Positions 8,218 through 17,414 of a stretch of 64,000 nucleotides of DNA are shown here, in pieces. The stretch is from Mesolinea sp040772305. Its GTDB lineage: Bacteria > Chloroflexota > Anaerolineae > Anaerolineales > Anaerolineaceae. A program made the translations under genes and the position numbers. The stretch spans positions 1,054,001 through 1,118,000 of the forward strand of contig JAXGYK010000001.1 of NCBI GenBank assembly GCA_040772305.1, given 5' to 3'. The notes under the pieces were generated by a model. It did no database searches. It was given only the letters and a program-made list of their open reading frames with translations, and had not been told where the DNA came from. Each line of letters begins with the position of its first letter. The first letter of the stretch is position 1.

Positions 8218-8426
8218 TCGAAACACTAATGCGGTTTGGAAGCTGCAATCAGCATTCGGTAACTTAGCAAAGAAAAGATAGCGGAGGCCAGAATAGTGCC
8301 TGCGCGGCTTTGGAATGGCAGGGCTGATTCCAGAAGAAAGGGTATCGCATTAAGCGCCCAAGCCAGCAGTGTGGCGGTCAATGCCGGGTTAGGGACAGTG
8401 CCGCTAAGCAAGGCTGCAGGTTCAGC
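8218..8426 (-). repeat. Second copy of the 209-bp duplication (permease 3' end)
   Basis: Gap-free partner of 5839-6047. It includes the stop codon and the last ~66 codons of the intact ABC permease gene, so this is the functional copy. Confidence 0.9.
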
Positions 8427-9872
8427 TTTTTTCAGCATTACTGCTGCACTGCTCAGGCTGGCAGTGGCTAAGATGAGGGGCAGTTGCAGGAGGATTGGCC
8501 AGGGGGCCATTCCTGCAAATACCAGAGGTATCGTAAGTGCCCAGGTGGAAAGCAGGCTGAGCAGATAAGGAATGGCCAGGTCCGCCAAAGCAATATGGTA
8601 AACAGGCAGCGGCGTAAGGCGCAAGAGATAATATTGGAGCAGATCAGCTCTAAAACGGCTGAGAGCAAATTGGGTATAGTCGTAGGTCCAAACAATGAGG
8701 AGCAGTAATTTTGTCCAAACTCCTGGTGTAATGAAGAGCGCAAGAAGAAGCAGGGCAGATTGAAACAGTTCCCAAAAGCGTGAAAAATTAAAGCTGCGTT
8801 TATAGCTAAGCCATGCTTTGTTCAAAAAAGCCATTGAGCCAGGCGCACTGGGATGAAACTGAGCGTTCCGGGCAATGCCCATGCGCTGACGTGCCTGAAG
8901 GCTATCTGCAACAGAGTTGAAGCCATAGCGGCGCAGCTCCGCAACTGAGGTTTCCAGGGCACTTTGCGCTGCTGCCTTAAGCGGGTCAAAGCCAGGTGCA
9001 AACACACAAAGCAAGAGAACTGCAAGCAGAGCGAGCAAGGTTGGCCAAAGCAGAATTGCTGGCTGCCAGGGAAGGTCAAGGCGAAAGAAGGCAGAAAGGC
9101 GAGGCAAATCTGATGCCAGTGCCCACAGTCTGGGGGGACCTGAAGCTGGGAAGAAGCTGAGCAGGTCCGGAAGCAGGAATAAAAGCACCAAGAGCAAGCC
9201 AGGAAGCAGAAGCAAGGAAGGCCTGCTTTTGGTTTGTGCCAGCAGACCAAAAACCCGGCTGAGCAGGAAAAAGAAGAGATGCCAGGGGATCAGAGCGATT
9301 GCCATCCGCAGGCCGGCTAAAAAAAAGGCCGGGAATTGTGCGGCAAATTCCAGCCCCGGGTAGAGGCTTTCGGCATAGGAGAAGCCCAGGAAAATGAAGA
9401 TTAACAGCAGCGGAAGAAGGGTTTTTATGCAGGGCAGCCAGGTCCAGCGCAGTATCAGAAAAGCTTTGGGCAAAGGCTGCAAACAGAGCTGGTAACGATC
9501 CGCTTCCGAGAAGCGCAGGGGAGAGCTTTGGATTGCCTGCCAAATTTGCACCAAAGCTGCCATGCCAATACATATGCTGGCGGCAGCAGCCAGTGCAGGC
9601 GCCGGCTGAGATATTCCCATAATCAGAAATGACTTTGAAGCTCCCTGGGCAAAAAAAGCCAGGCCAACCAGGGTAAGAAAACCATAGAAAACCAGCAGAT
9701 ATACCAGGTAAAGCTTGTTAGAAAGGCTTTTGTCCTGGAGGTCATAAGCCGATAAGAAAAGCCAATAGCGCAGCTCGCTGGTTTCCTGCCTTGTACGCAG
9801 CCTGTGGAGCGCCCGACAAGGTATGAGCCTTCCGCTTTGCTTGCCTTGCTCAGGCAGCAGGATGGTCTGCAT
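8226..9872 (-). CDS. ABC exporter permease subunit
   Basis: The 548-residue protein has about eleven strongly hydrophobic segments separated by short loops and no enzyme motifs, as in ABC-2-type exporter permeases. Its gene overlaps the ATPase gene at 9850-10512 by 23 bp, so the two subunits are translationally coupled and should form one transporter. The N-terminal ~45 residues are basic and cytoplasmic. I do not recognise a closer family and the substrate is unknown. The 3' end has been copied to 5839-6047. Confidence 0.75.
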   Translation of the reverse strand: MQTILLPEQGKQSGRLIPCRALHRLRTRQETSELRYWLFLSAYDLQDKSLSNKLYLVYLLVFYGFLTLVGLAFFAQGASKSFLIMGISQPAPALAAAASICIGMAALVQIWQAIQSSPLRFSEADRYQLCLQPLPKAFLILRWTWLPCIKTLLPLLLIFIFLGFSYAESLYPGLEFAAQFPAFFLAGLRMAIALIPWHLFFFLLSRVFGLLAQTKSRPSLLLLPGLLLVLLFLLPDLLSFFPASGPPRLWALASDLPRLSAFFRLDLPWQPAILLWPTLLALLAVLLLCVFAPGFDPLKAAAQSALETSVAELRRYGFNSVADSLQARQRMGIARNAQFHPSAPGSMAFLNKAWLSYKRSFNFSRFWELFQSALLLLALFITPGVWTKLLLLIVWTYDYTQFALSRFRADLLQYYLLRLTPLPVYHIALADLAIPYLLSLLSTWALTIPLVFAGMAPWPILLQLPLILATASLSSAAVMLKKAEPAALLSGTVPNPALTATLLAWALNAIPFLLESALPFQSRAGTILASAIFSLLSYRMLIAASKPH

Positions 9873-10512
9873 GTTCTAAGATTCCTTGGTCAAGCTTGTA
9901 GCAGGTGTCGGCAACGCTGGCGGCAAACTGAGGGTCGTGGGAACTGAGGAGGATGGCCTGTCCTGCCGCTTTACGCGCTTGCAGCTCCTGGATAAGACAA
10001 GCGAGCCCATCGGAGTCGATTGCTGAATTTGGCTCGTCCAATAGCAGGACTGCAGCGGGGCGAATAAACCCCAGAAGTAAGCCTAATTTCAAACGCATGC
10101 CCCGCGAATAATGGTGCGGAAAGACATCGCGTGAATTCCACAAACCAAAACGCTTCAGGAGTTCTTCTGCCCGTTGGGTAAAACCATCCAGGGCATTATT
10201 GGCCGCCGCAATAAAATGCAGGTGTTCGTAGGCAGTTAGTTCGGTATAGAACTGGGGCACATCCGGGATGAATACCAGGTTGCGGCGCAGAGCCTGGCTG
10301 TGGCCAGCAGTATTCTGACCGGCAAGCGTAATGCTGCCTTCGTCGAAGGGGATTAAACCGCTGATGCAATGCAGCAATGTGGTTTTTCCTGAGCCATTAA
10401 CGCCGCGTACTACGACCAGTTCACCAGCCTGCAGGTTAAAGCTGAGCTTATCCAGAACTTTGTGGGAGCCATAGGACTTGCTCAGTGAATTCACCGTGAG
10501 AATTGTGGACAT
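9850..10512 (-). CDS. ABC transporter ATP-binding protein
   Basis: The 220-residue nucleotide-binding domain has Walker A GVNGSGKTTLL, a Q-loop region (FIPDVPQFYTELTAYEHL), a degenerate signature YSRGMRLKLGL, Walker B AVLLLDEPNSAID and the H-loop SSHD. The signature and GMRLKL pattern are typical of CcmA-type exporter ATPases that pair with ABC-2 permeases. It is the first gene of the two-gene minus-strand unit and energises the permease. It is divergent from the aminotransferase gene at 10593, with both promoters in the 80-bp gap. Confidence 0.88.
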   Translation of the reverse strand: MSTILTVNSLSKSYGSHKVLDKLSFNLQAGELVVVRGVNGSGKTTLLHCISGLIPFDEGSITLAGQNTAGHSQALRRNLVFIPDVPQFYTELTAYEHLHFIAAANNALDGFTQRAEELLKRFGLWNSRDVFPHHYSRGMRLKLGLLLGFIRPAAVLLLDEPNSAIDSDGLACLIQELQARKAAGQAILLSSHDPQFAASVADTCYKLDQGILEHADHPAA

Positions 10513-10537
10513 TCTACTATTCTAACAGCTCAAACTC

Positions 10538-10567
10538 GTGACAGGCAGGAATTAATGAAGCTATAAT
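10538..10567 (+). promoter_or_regulatory. Promoter of the aminotransferase gene
   Basis: GTGACA (10538-10543), 18 bp, then a perfect TATAAT (10562-10567). The start codon follows 25 bp later after a CAGGAG ribosome site. Confidence 0.6.
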
Positions 10568-10592
10568 CATTGGAATAAGCCAGGAGTTAATA

Positions 10593-11705
10593 ATGCGAAA
10601 TATACCCTTTTTAGACATGAAAAGCCCCTATCAGGAATTGAAAGAAGAATTAGATGCCGCTTATCGCCGGGTAATGGAGAGCGGCTGGTATATTCTGGGG
10701 GATGAAGTAGAGCAGTTTGAGCAGCAATTTGCAGCTTATTGCGGGGCAAAATATTGTGTGGGCGTAGGCAATGGACTGGAAGCAATGATTTTGACGCTCA
10801 AAGCCTGGGGGATTGGAGACGGGGATGCTGTAATCGTGCCTTCGAATACCTATATTGCTACCTGGTTGGCGGTCAGTGAAATCGGGGCGCAGGTGCAGCC
10901 AGTAGAGCCAGAACCAGAGAGCTATAACCTGGATCCAGAACGGATCGAAGCAGCGATTACGCCTGAAACCAGGGCGATTTTGCCTGTGCATCTTTACGGG
11001 CAGCAGGCTGAAATGGAAGCGATTTCCGGGATCGCTGAAAAGTATGGCCTCAAGATTTTGGAAGACAGCGCCCAGATGCATCTGGAGGGGGCAGCGCCTT
11101 ATAAGAACACTCGTTTCGCCTGTACTGCTGCGTATAGCTTTTATCCTGGGAAGAACTTGGGTGCCTTAGGCGATGGCGGCGCTGTCGTGACCGATGATGC
11201 CGAAACTGCCCAGAAAGTTCGGGTATTGCGCAATTATGGCTCTCAGCGCAAGTACTACAACGAAGTTCGGGGCCACAATTCGCGTTTGGATACCCTGCAG
11301 GCGGCCTTTTTAGGTGCCAAGCTGCCAAAACTGGCCGAATGGAACGCACGCCGTGAGAAGATAGCTTCTTTGTATCTTAAGCATCTGGCCGGAGCTGAGG
11401 GCTTGGTATTACCTGCGCTTGCCTCTGGCTGTTGCCATGGCTGGCACATTTTCGCCGTACGGCACCCGCGCCGGGATGCTTTACAGGCCTACCTGACCGA
11501 GCGTGGTATCGGCAGCCTGATTCACTATCCTGTTCCGCCGCATCTTTCGCAAGCCTATGCGGATTTGGACTATCAGCGGGGAGATTTTCCACTGGCGGAA
11601 GAAATCGCGGATACGGAATTAAGCCTGCCAATGGGCCCGCATCTTAGCCTGGAAGATGCCAGCTATGTGGCTCAGGCAGTTCTCGATTTTTGTCAGGCAA
11701 GTTGA
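10593..11705 (+). CDS. DegT/DnrJ/EryC1/StrS-type sugar aminotransferase
   Basis: The 370-residue protein is a PLP-dependent aminotransferase of the family that makes dTDP- or UDP-linked amino sugars for surface glycans. The block SFYPGKNLGALGDGGAVVT holds Lys187, which binds PLP; Asp158 in LEDSAQ should contact the pyridine nitrogen. The N-terminus FLDMKSPYQELKEELDAAYRRVMESGWYI is closest in style to the FdtB/QdtB (3-keto-6-deoxyhexose aminotransferase) group, but substrate cannot be assigned from sequence alone. No other nucleotide-sugar gene is nearby, so it stands alone with its own promoter and terminator. Confidence 0.88.
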   Translation: MRNIPFLDMKSPYQELKEELDAAYRRVMESGWYILGDEVEQFEQQFAAYCGAKYCVGVGNGLEAMILTLKAWGIGDGDAVIVPSNTYIATWLAVSEIGAQVQPVEPEPESYNLDPERIEAAITPETRAILPVHLYGQQAEMEAISGIAEKYGLKILEDSAQMHLEGAAPYKNTRFACTAAYSFYPGKNLGALGDGGAVVTDDAETAQKVRVLRNYGSQRKYYNEVRGHNSRLDTLQAAFLGAKLPKLAEWNARREKIASLYLKHLAGAEGLVLPALASGCCHGWHIFAVRHPRRDALQAYLTERGIGSLIHYPVPPHLSQAYADLDYQRGDFPLAEEIADTELSLPMGPHLSLEDASYVAQAVLDFCQAS

Positions 11706-11753
11706 AACTGACTGTTTCCTGCTCTTTTTAGCCCCAAACACATTCTCTGGCAG

Positions 11754-11787
11754 AAGAACAAAGTCTTCCAAGATGGGCTTTGTTCTT
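11754..11787. terminator. Hairpin between convergent genes
   Basis: A 10-bp perfect stem AAGAACAAAG / CTTTGTTCTT with a 14-base loop lies between the convergent aminotransferase and mscS genes. It has a short T-run in both directions and probably ends both transcripts. Confidence 0.6.
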
Positions 11788-11818
11788 TAGAAATATATTC
11801 TGGCAGAAAAGATGAAAT

Positions 11819-12865
11819 CTATGGCTCGGCCTGGCTTAGGTAAACAGCCTGGTCAGCAGCAGGGTTGCCGGTAAGGTGGATACCTTCGGATGCAAAACAA
11901 GCGAGAAGAGCGCAATTAACCGCATTTTGGGCTATTTGTGCAGTTTCCCAATCCCCGGTAGTGATGTAATAGACAAGGTGGTAGCGCATACGCAGGTCTG
12001 CCAACTCGATGAGATAAAAGCTGTGGAAGCGTGTGTTGGGGGTGGATTCAACTGCCTGGCGCACTAAATCCGGAAGTTTTTCCAGAGATGCAGGGCTGTT
12101 GCTATAGTCTAAGGGTACAGTCACCTGAATGCGCCGTTCAGGCATGCGATTGAAGTTTTGAATGGGCGTGGAGAGCAGGTCGGAATTGGAGAAGATGAGT
12201 TCTTCCCCGCTCAGGCTTTGGATGCGTGTAGACCGCAGGCCAATGGAGCTAACTTTTCCGATAAAACCGGATACCCGGATGCTGTCGCCGACAACGAAGG
12301 GTTTATCCAGGCGGATGGTAATACTGGAAAGCAGGTCTGCGATCACCTTTTGGGCAGCTAGGCTAACGGCAATACCGCCGATACCAAGGCCGGTAATCAG
12401 GCTGCTAACCTGGAGATCCGGGATATTTTCCAAGGCGAGAAGAGCAACGATAATCCAGACGATGACTTTAACTAAAGTGGCGATCACGCGGTGCGAGATG
12501 CGTTGGCCTTGCTCATCGCCTGGCAAGTCTTTGTCATGCTTTGTAAAGTAGCCTTCCAGGAGGGCAGATACCCAACGTGTAGCCTGGATGCCCAAGAAAA
12601 GAATCACAATCAGGCGCAGGCAGGGAGAAACTTTCGGGGGCAGCTGTATAAAACCAGAGCCCAGCCAAAGCCCAAACGCTAAGTAAGCAGTCCAATGAGT
12701 GCTGCGCAGCAGCCAGAAGAAGGGACTGTCTTTCGCATTTCTTTCCAGGCGCTTTAAGCAGAAGCTGCGCAGGAACGCTAGCAGCAAGGTTGTGCCCAGA
12801 AGGATAAAAAGGGCGGCCAGCCAGGAATGTACAGGGTTACCCCAAAGGATCTCTTGATTCTCCAT
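11819..12865 (-). CDS. Small-conductance mechanosensitive channel, MscS family
   Basis: The 348-residue protein has four hydrophobic helices in the first ~185 residues. The last is the pore helix region SSLITGLGIGGIAVSLAAQKVIADLLSSITI, followed by the beta domain with FVVGDSIRVSGFIGKVSSIGLRSTRIQS, the MscS hallmark. It opens on membrane tension and releases solutes during osmotic downshock. The extra N-terminal helix and ~348 length resemble the YbdG/YnaI-type subfamily more than the 286-residue E. coli MscS. It is probably single-gene, transcribed away from pepF. Confidence 0.9.
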   Translation of the reverse strand: MENQEILWGNPVHSWLAALFILLGTTLLLAFLRSFCLKRLERNAKDSPFFWLLRSTHWTAYLAFGLWLGSGFIQLPPKVSPCLRLIVILFLGIQATRWVSALLEGYFTKHDKDLPGDEQGQRISHRVIATLVKVIVWIIVALLALENIPDLQVSSLITGLGIGGIAVSLAAQKVIADLLSSITIRLDKPFVVGDSIRVSGFIGKVSSIGLRSTRIQSLSGEELIFSNSDLLSTPIQNFNRMPERRIQVTVPLDYSNSPASLEKLPDLVRQAVESTPNTRFHSFYLIELADLRMRYHLVYYITTGDWETAQIAQNAVNCALLACFASEGIHLTGNPAADQAVYLSQAEP

Positions 12866-12902
12866 AGACTGTTTATTCTATCATTCCCGCCACTCAAGCA
12901 AA

Positions 12903-12922
12903 AGGCGGCCTTTTGGCCGCCT
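12903..12922 (-). terminator. Intrinsic terminator after pepF
   Basis: A GC-rich 8-bp stem (AGGCGGCC / GGCCGCCT) with a 4-base loop lies 24 bp after the pepF stop and is followed by TTTTG on the minus strand. Confidence 0.85.
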
Positions 12923-12945
12923 ATTATTAAGCCGTTAGGAATGCT

Positions 12946-14748
12946 TTACTGCAGGTTTACGAAACGGTCGATGAGAGCGGTAGTTTCGGACAAGCTTTGC
13001 TGCCAAAAAGATTTGGAACGAATATCGATACCAAAACGACTGGCAAGATCGGCCGCTGAGGCTTCGCCGGTACTAGCCAAAAGCTCTTTGTAATCCTGGA
13101 TAAAGCTGCTGCCTCGCTGCTGGTAAATAGCATAAAGACCTGTGCCAAACAAGCTTCCAAAGGAATACGGAAAGTTGTAGAAAGAAAGCTGGGTACTGTA
13201 ATAGTGGGGTTTCCAGGTCCAGGCATATTTATTGAGCACTTCGGGGTCCAAGCCATCTCCATAGGTTTGGCGTTGAGCATCCAGCATGATTTCACTAATT
13301 TCATCGGCACTCAGGACGGCCTTTGCACGGCGTACAAAAAACTCATGCTCGAAAATGAAACGTGAGTGGATGTCTACCATAGTCTGCGCATCCCCTTGGA
13401 TTTTTGCCTCAAGCAAGGCTAATTCTTCCTGAGCATTATTTGCCTTTGCCAGCAAGGCGTGAAACATAATCGTTTCGTTCATGATCGAAGCCGTCTCCGC
13501 AAGGGTCATGGGAGTCTGGGTTTGCAGAGGTGTTTTGCCGGCCTGGTAGGCGCAATGGTTGTGGAAGGCGTGTCCCAACTCGTGGGCGGTGGTCATGATG
13601 AGGTCCAGGCTGCCATCAAAGTTGACCAGAATGCGGCTTTGCTCCAGGGCATCCACGCCCATGCAGAAGGCACCGCCGCGTTTGCCGGGGCGTTGCTCAG
13701 CATCGATCCAGTTTTCGTCAAAAGCGCGCCGGGCTAATGCGGCCAGCTCGGGAGTAAAGGAGGCAAAGTTTTCCAATATGAGTGCCTGGGCTTCTTCAAA
13801 GCTGTAAGTTTGGTCGGTCTTACCCAAGGGAGCGAAAAGGGACCACCAGGGCAGTTTTTCTGTGCCTAGTTTTTTTGCTTTTGCCTGGAAGTAACGGCGG
13901 AATTGCGGCAGAGAATCCTGAATGGCTTCCTGCATTGCCTCCAGCGTGGCGCGGTCGATACGGGCTTGGTCCAAAGCCTGGTGCAAACAGTCTTGGCGCC
14001 CGCGATGCGCATTCAGGGTGTTTACCTGGCCTTTAATGCCGTTGAGGCAGGCCGCCAGCGGCTCCTTCATTTCTTCCCATACCTGCATTTCGGCTTTGTA
14101 TGCCCGCTCGCGCACCAGGGGGTCTGGGTGACTGCGCAGGTTAATGAGGGCAGGCATGGAAAGGGTCTGTTTTTTGCCATCCAGCTCGAAGAGGACGGTT
14201 TTTTGAGAGGTAAGGGTTCCTTGCAGATTCTCCCAAAGTTCGCCGGCTGAAAGGTTTAGTTCAGCAGCCAGCCTTTCTTCAGCTCCGCTCATTTGGTACC
14301 TGGCCTGTTCGGCTTCTTCAAGCAGGTAAAAGGCGTGTTCGCGAGCCAGGGAAGGTTCCTGGAGAGCCTGGTTAAGCGCTTGCCCCAGGCCGCCCAGCCA
14401 TGCACGCAGGCTGACCTGCAAATTTTGGAAAGGGAGCATGGCAATCTGCAAGCTGCTGAAGAGCTGCTGTGCCTTGGCATTGAAAGAATCGGTTGCAATA
14501 GTGGCACTAAGGTAAGCGAAGATTTTGCTGATATGCAGGTATGCCAAATTATGCTTTTCGATCAGCGTATTGAGCAGCTGTGTGAGCTTTGAACTGTCCT
14601 GTGTATTAGCGGTTTTAAGGTCGGAATCGTAGAATTGCTGCATCTCGGTAATAAGGCCGGGTATTGCAGCCATATCGGCTTGGAGTTGAGGGTCCGTAAG
14701 TGAGGTGTAGAGACTGGAGAGGTCCCAGCGCGGGGGTGTTTGAGTCAT
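12946..14748 (-). CDS. pepF: Oligoendopeptidase F-type M3 metallopeptidase
   Basis: The 600-residue cytoplasmic protein matches the M3 family (PepF clade): an N-terminal helical domain, then the zinc site TTAHELGHAFHNHCAY, with the downstream Glu in MTLAETASIMNETIM. It degrades short peptides, fitting an amino-acid-fermenting organism; indolepyruvate oxidoreductase genes lie next to it. A CAGGAGCAAAC ribosome site precedes the ATG, and a TATAAT-like box is at 14778-14783 on the minus strand. Length is normal for the family (~600). Confidence 0.92.
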   Translation of the reverse strand: MTQTPPRWDLSSLYTSLTDPQLQADMAAIPGLITEMQQFYDSDLKTANTQDSSKLTQLLNTLIEKHNLAYLHISKIFAYLSATIATDSFNAKAQQLFSSLQIAMLPFQNLQVSLRAWLGGLGQALNQALQEPSLAREHAFYLLEEAEQARYQMSGAEERLAAELNLSAGELWENLQGTLTSQKTVLFELDGKKQTLSMPALINLRSHPDPLVRERAYKAEMQVWEEMKEPLAACLNGIKGQVNTLNAHRGRQDCLHQALDQARIDRATLEAMQEAIQDSLPQFRRYFQAKAKKLGTEKLPWWSLFAPLGKTDQTYSFEEAQALILENFASFTPELAALARRAFDENWIDAEQRPGKRGGAFCMGVDALEQSRILVNFDGSLDLIMTTAHELGHAFHNHCAYQAGKTPLQTQTPMTLAETASIMNETIMFHALLAKANNAQEELALLEAKIQGDAQTMVDIHSRFIFEHEFFVRRAKAVLSADEISEIMLDAQRQTYGDGLDPEVLNKYAWTWKPHYYSTQLSFYNFPYSFGSLFGTGLYAIYQQRGSSFIQDYKELLASTGEASAADLASRFGIDIRSKSFWQQSLSETTALIDRFVNLQ

Positions 14749-14810
14749 TGTTTGCTCCTGTTCTTTAGGTTATGCTGATTATAATGCGGCTGTTCCGTGG
14801 TCCTCCTAAA

Positions 14811-14842
14811 AAACAGACAGGCCTACATTGATGCAGGCCTGT
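14811..14842 (-). terminator. Intrinsic terminator after iorB
   Basis: An 8-bp perfect stem (ACAGGCCT / AGGCCTGT, arms at 14817-14824 and 14835-14842) is followed on the minus strand by CTGTTTTTT. It closes the iorA-iorB operon before pepF. Confidence 0.85.
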
Positions 14843-14869
14843 TTATGTATTGGGTTGACATAAAACTGC

Positions 14870-15448
14870 CTAGAGGCTTAGGCCAAGTTCCAGAGCCTGA
14901 AGATTGATCCCTCTAAACTGTTCTTTGACGTTTTGAGCGATGATTGCCGGCCAGTCAATGCCTTCCAGGCCCATCTGCTTGATGAGCACTCCCAAAAGGA
15001 TGACATTCATTACGCGTGCGTTACCCAGCTTGCGGGCTTCTTCATTGGCATCCAGTGCGATCATCTTCGCTGCCCGTGCGCGGATCAAGTCAGGGATATT
15101 TTCGGGGTACTTATCACTGCCATTCTGGACGCCAATAGGGTTTACCCGGGCCAGGTTCAAAACAACAATCCCCTGTCCGTCACTGCGCAAATATTCCAGG
15201 TTGCGCAAGGCTTCCAGTTCTTCAAAGCCAATAATGATATCTGCCCGGCCTTTTTCGACAACCGGTGACCAAACCTGGCTGCCATAACGCACGTGGGTAA
15301 GTACCGGCCCTTCGCGTTGGCTCATGCCATGTACCTCACTCATTTTTACATCATAGCCATGCTGCAGCAAGCCCTGGGTAAGCAATTTACTGGCCAAAAT
15401 CGTGCCCTGTCCGCCCACGCCGGTTAAGAGAATGTTCCTGGTTTCCAT
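14870..15448 (-). CDS. iorB: Indolepyruvate:ferredoxin oxidoreductase, beta subunit
   Basis: The 192-residue protein is the gamma-type domain of 2-ketoacid oxidoreductases: NILLTGVGGQGTILASKLL at the N-terminus and SEVHGMSQREGPVLTHVRYG. With IorA it oxidises aryl pyruvates formed by transamination of aromatic amino acids to aryl acetyl-CoA and reduces ferredoxin. The gene begins 2 bp after iorA stops, so the pair is an operon. It is part of anaerobic amino-acid fermentation; oxygen-labile iron-sulfur chemistry supports an anaerobic lifestyle. Confidence 0.93.
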   Translation of the reverse strand: METRNILLTGVGGQGTILASKLLTQGLLQHGYDVKMSEVHGMSQREGPVLTHVRYGSQVWSPVVEKGRADIIIGFEELEALRNLEYLRSDGQGIVVLNLARVNPIGVQNGSDKYPENIPDLIRARAAKMIALDANEEARKLGNARVMNVILLGVLIKQMGLEGIDWPAIIAQNVKEQFRGINLQALELGLSL

Positions 15449-15450
15449 GC

Positions 15451-17235
15451 TTACTCCTCTAAGATGATGGCGTTAACCGGGCAAACCTGAGCGCACACAC
15501 TGCAGCCAACGCATTTTTCAGGATCGATGGAACTCTTTTTGATTGCTGTTTGGAAAACAATCGACGGGCAACCCGTGCGTGTGCATTTTTTGCAGCCAAT
15601 ACAAGTATTCTGGTCTACCCGATAGCGTTTGCTGAAAGCACCGGAAAATTCCGGTTCATCCAGCGGACTGCGCTTTTTAAGCGCGCAAGGCCAGCGGTTG
15701 ATGATAATCGAGGGCTCCGGCAGTGCGATGGCCCAATCGAGGGTTTCCTTAACTTGCTTCAGATTGTTCGGGTCAATCACCCGTACGTTCTTGAAGCCCA
15801 GGGCCTTAACCAATTCCGGAATACTGATAGCCTCAGTTACCTCGCGCATGGCGGTCAGGCCACTGCCGGGGTTTTCCTGCTGGCCGGTCATTCCGGTGAT
15901 GCGGTTATCCAGGATAACAATAATCGGTTTGCTTTTGTTGTAGGCAACACCGATCAATGAGTTGATGCCGGTGTGGAAGAAAGTGCTGTCTCCAATCACG
16001 GAAACCACACGAAACTTGTTTTCAGGATCGGAATCAAAAACCTGCTGTGCGCCGTGCCCGATGCTGATACTGGCGCCCATACACAAGGTACTCTCCATCG
16101 CGTTGTATGGTGCCCCGCTGGCCAGTGTGTAACAACCGATATCGCCGCTGATCATCAGATTTTTTCGACGCCCCAGTTCGTAGAAAAAACCACGGTGGGG
16201 ACAGCCGGAACAGAGTGTGGGCGGGCGGGCGATGATCGCTGCAGCAAGCTCGGGATCCGGAGTGCCTGGTATGCCATAGACCGCCTGGCGCAGGACTTCC
16301 GGGATCATCTCCCCGTTGCGGGGAAAGAGGTCCTTACCGCTGCAGGGAATGCCCATTGCACGGATAAATAATTCCAAGTAGGGGTCGTTTTCTTCGATGA
16401 TGTAAATCTTTTCTACCTGAGCGGCAAATTTTCGGATGAGGTCCTCAGGCAGTGGATTGGTGAAGCCGAGTTTCAGATAGGATGCTTGCTCGCCAAAGAC
16501 TTCGCGGGCATACATGTAAGAATCCCCGGAAGTGATGATGCCAATGGCAGGGTCGCCCATCTCGATGCGGTTCCAGGAACAAGTGTTGCTGTATTGTTTG
16601 AGAAGCTCAAGGTTGGCCTGCAATTTTACTTTGGCAGGGCGCATATTCGCTGGTGTTGCCACATATTTCTTGATTTGGCGAGTGTAGGGGCGCAAGGCAA
16701 TTTCCTGACGTTCGCCCAAACTTACCAGGCTTTTGCTGTGGCAGACACGCGTGGTCATGCGGCAAAGGACAGGCAGGTCATACTCCTCGCTGATGCGGTA
16801 AGCGTCGGCCAGCATGTCTTTGGCTTCCTGACTATCGGAAGGCTCAAACATCGGCACCATAGCTGCACGGGCGTAGTTGCGGTTATCCTGTTCGTTTTGG
16901 GAAGAAAACTGGCCGGGTTCATCAGCAGTAATAATTACGACTCCGGCGTTCACACCGACATAGGCCAGGGTAAAGAAAGGGTCCGCGGCGACATTGAGGC
17001 CAACATGCTTCATGGCCGCAATGGAACGGGCACCGGCCATACCGGCACCAATGGCGGATTCCAAGGCTACCTTTTCGTTAGGAGCCCATTCAGCATGAAT
17101 ATCCTGTGAATACTCAGCGACAATTGTTTCAAGGATTTCGGTACTGGGTGTGCCTGGATAGGCCGAGGCGAAGCGCACACCGGCTTCATAAGCTCCCCGG
17201 GCAATGGCTTCATCCCCTGTGAGAAGTTGTTTCAA
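15451..17235 (-). CDS. iorA: Indolepyruvate:ferredoxin oxidoreductase, alpha subunit
   Basis: The 594-residue protein has the pyruvate-flavodoxin domain (LLTGDEAIARGAYEAGV, AYPGTPSTEI), a TPP-binding domain (CSGCPHRG; GDIGCYTLA; VIGDSTFFHTGINSL) and a C-terminal ferredoxin domain with two 4Fe-4S patterns (CIGCKKCTRTGCP and CVGCSVCAQVCPV). I chose the TTG at 17235, because GGAGG lies 5 bases before it and the protein then starts MKQLLTGDEAIARG as in relatives. Frames starting further upstream (17355 or 17292) add ~20-40 residues with no family match. Confidence 0.94.
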   Translation of the reverse strand: MKQLLTGDEAIARGAYEAGVRFASAYPGTPSTEILETIVAEYSQDIHAEWAPNEKVALESAIGAGMAGARSIAAMKHVGLNVAADPFFTLAYVGVNAGVVIITADEPGQFSSQNEQDNRNYARAAMVPMFEPSDSQEAKDMLADAYRISEEYDLPVLCRMTTRVCHSKSLVSLGERQEIALRPYTRQIKKYVATPANMRPAKVKLQANLELLKQYSNTCSWNRIEMGDPAIGIITSGDSYMYAREVFGEQASYLKLGFTNPLPEDLIRKFAAQVEKIYIIEENDPYLELFIRAMGIPCSGKDLFPRNGEMIPEVLRQAVYGIPGTPDPELAAAIIARPPTLCSGCPHRGFFYELGRRKNLMISGDIGCYTLASGAPYNAMESTLCMGASISIGHGAQQVFDSDPENKFRVVSVIGDSTFFHTGINSLIGVAYNKSKPIIVILDNRITGMTGQQENPGSGLTAMREVTEAISIPELVKALGFKNVRVIDPNNLKQVKETLDWAIALPEPSIIINRWPCALKKRSPLDEPEFSGAFSKRYRVDQNTCIGCKKCTRTGCPSIVFQTAIKKSSIDPEKCVGCSVCAQVCPVNAIILEE

Positions 17236-17370
17236 GTTTGCCTCCACAAATGGTTTGGCTTTGGTGAATTGGACAGGCCAAATCAAGGTCATATTGTAAC
17301 TTAAGACAATAATATAAGGAACACCATAGGGAACTGTTCGGCAAAGACCAGGCAAAGCGAAAGCGATACA

Positions 17371-17395
17371 AAAATGCCGCCCGGTATCAGGCGGC
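17371..17395 (-). terminator. Terminator after the zinc metallopeptidase gene
   Basis: A 6-bp GC stem GCCGCC / GGCGGC with an 8-base loop is followed on the minus strand by ATTTTTG, 20 bp after the stop codon. Confidence 0.75.
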
Positions 17396-17414
17396 TTCCA
17401 GAGAATGTGTTAAA

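Noticed and set aside
17236..17355. N-terminal extension of iorA to 17355
   Set aside because: The TTG at 17235 has GGAGG at correct spacing and gives the family N-terminus; the extension shows no homology pattern.
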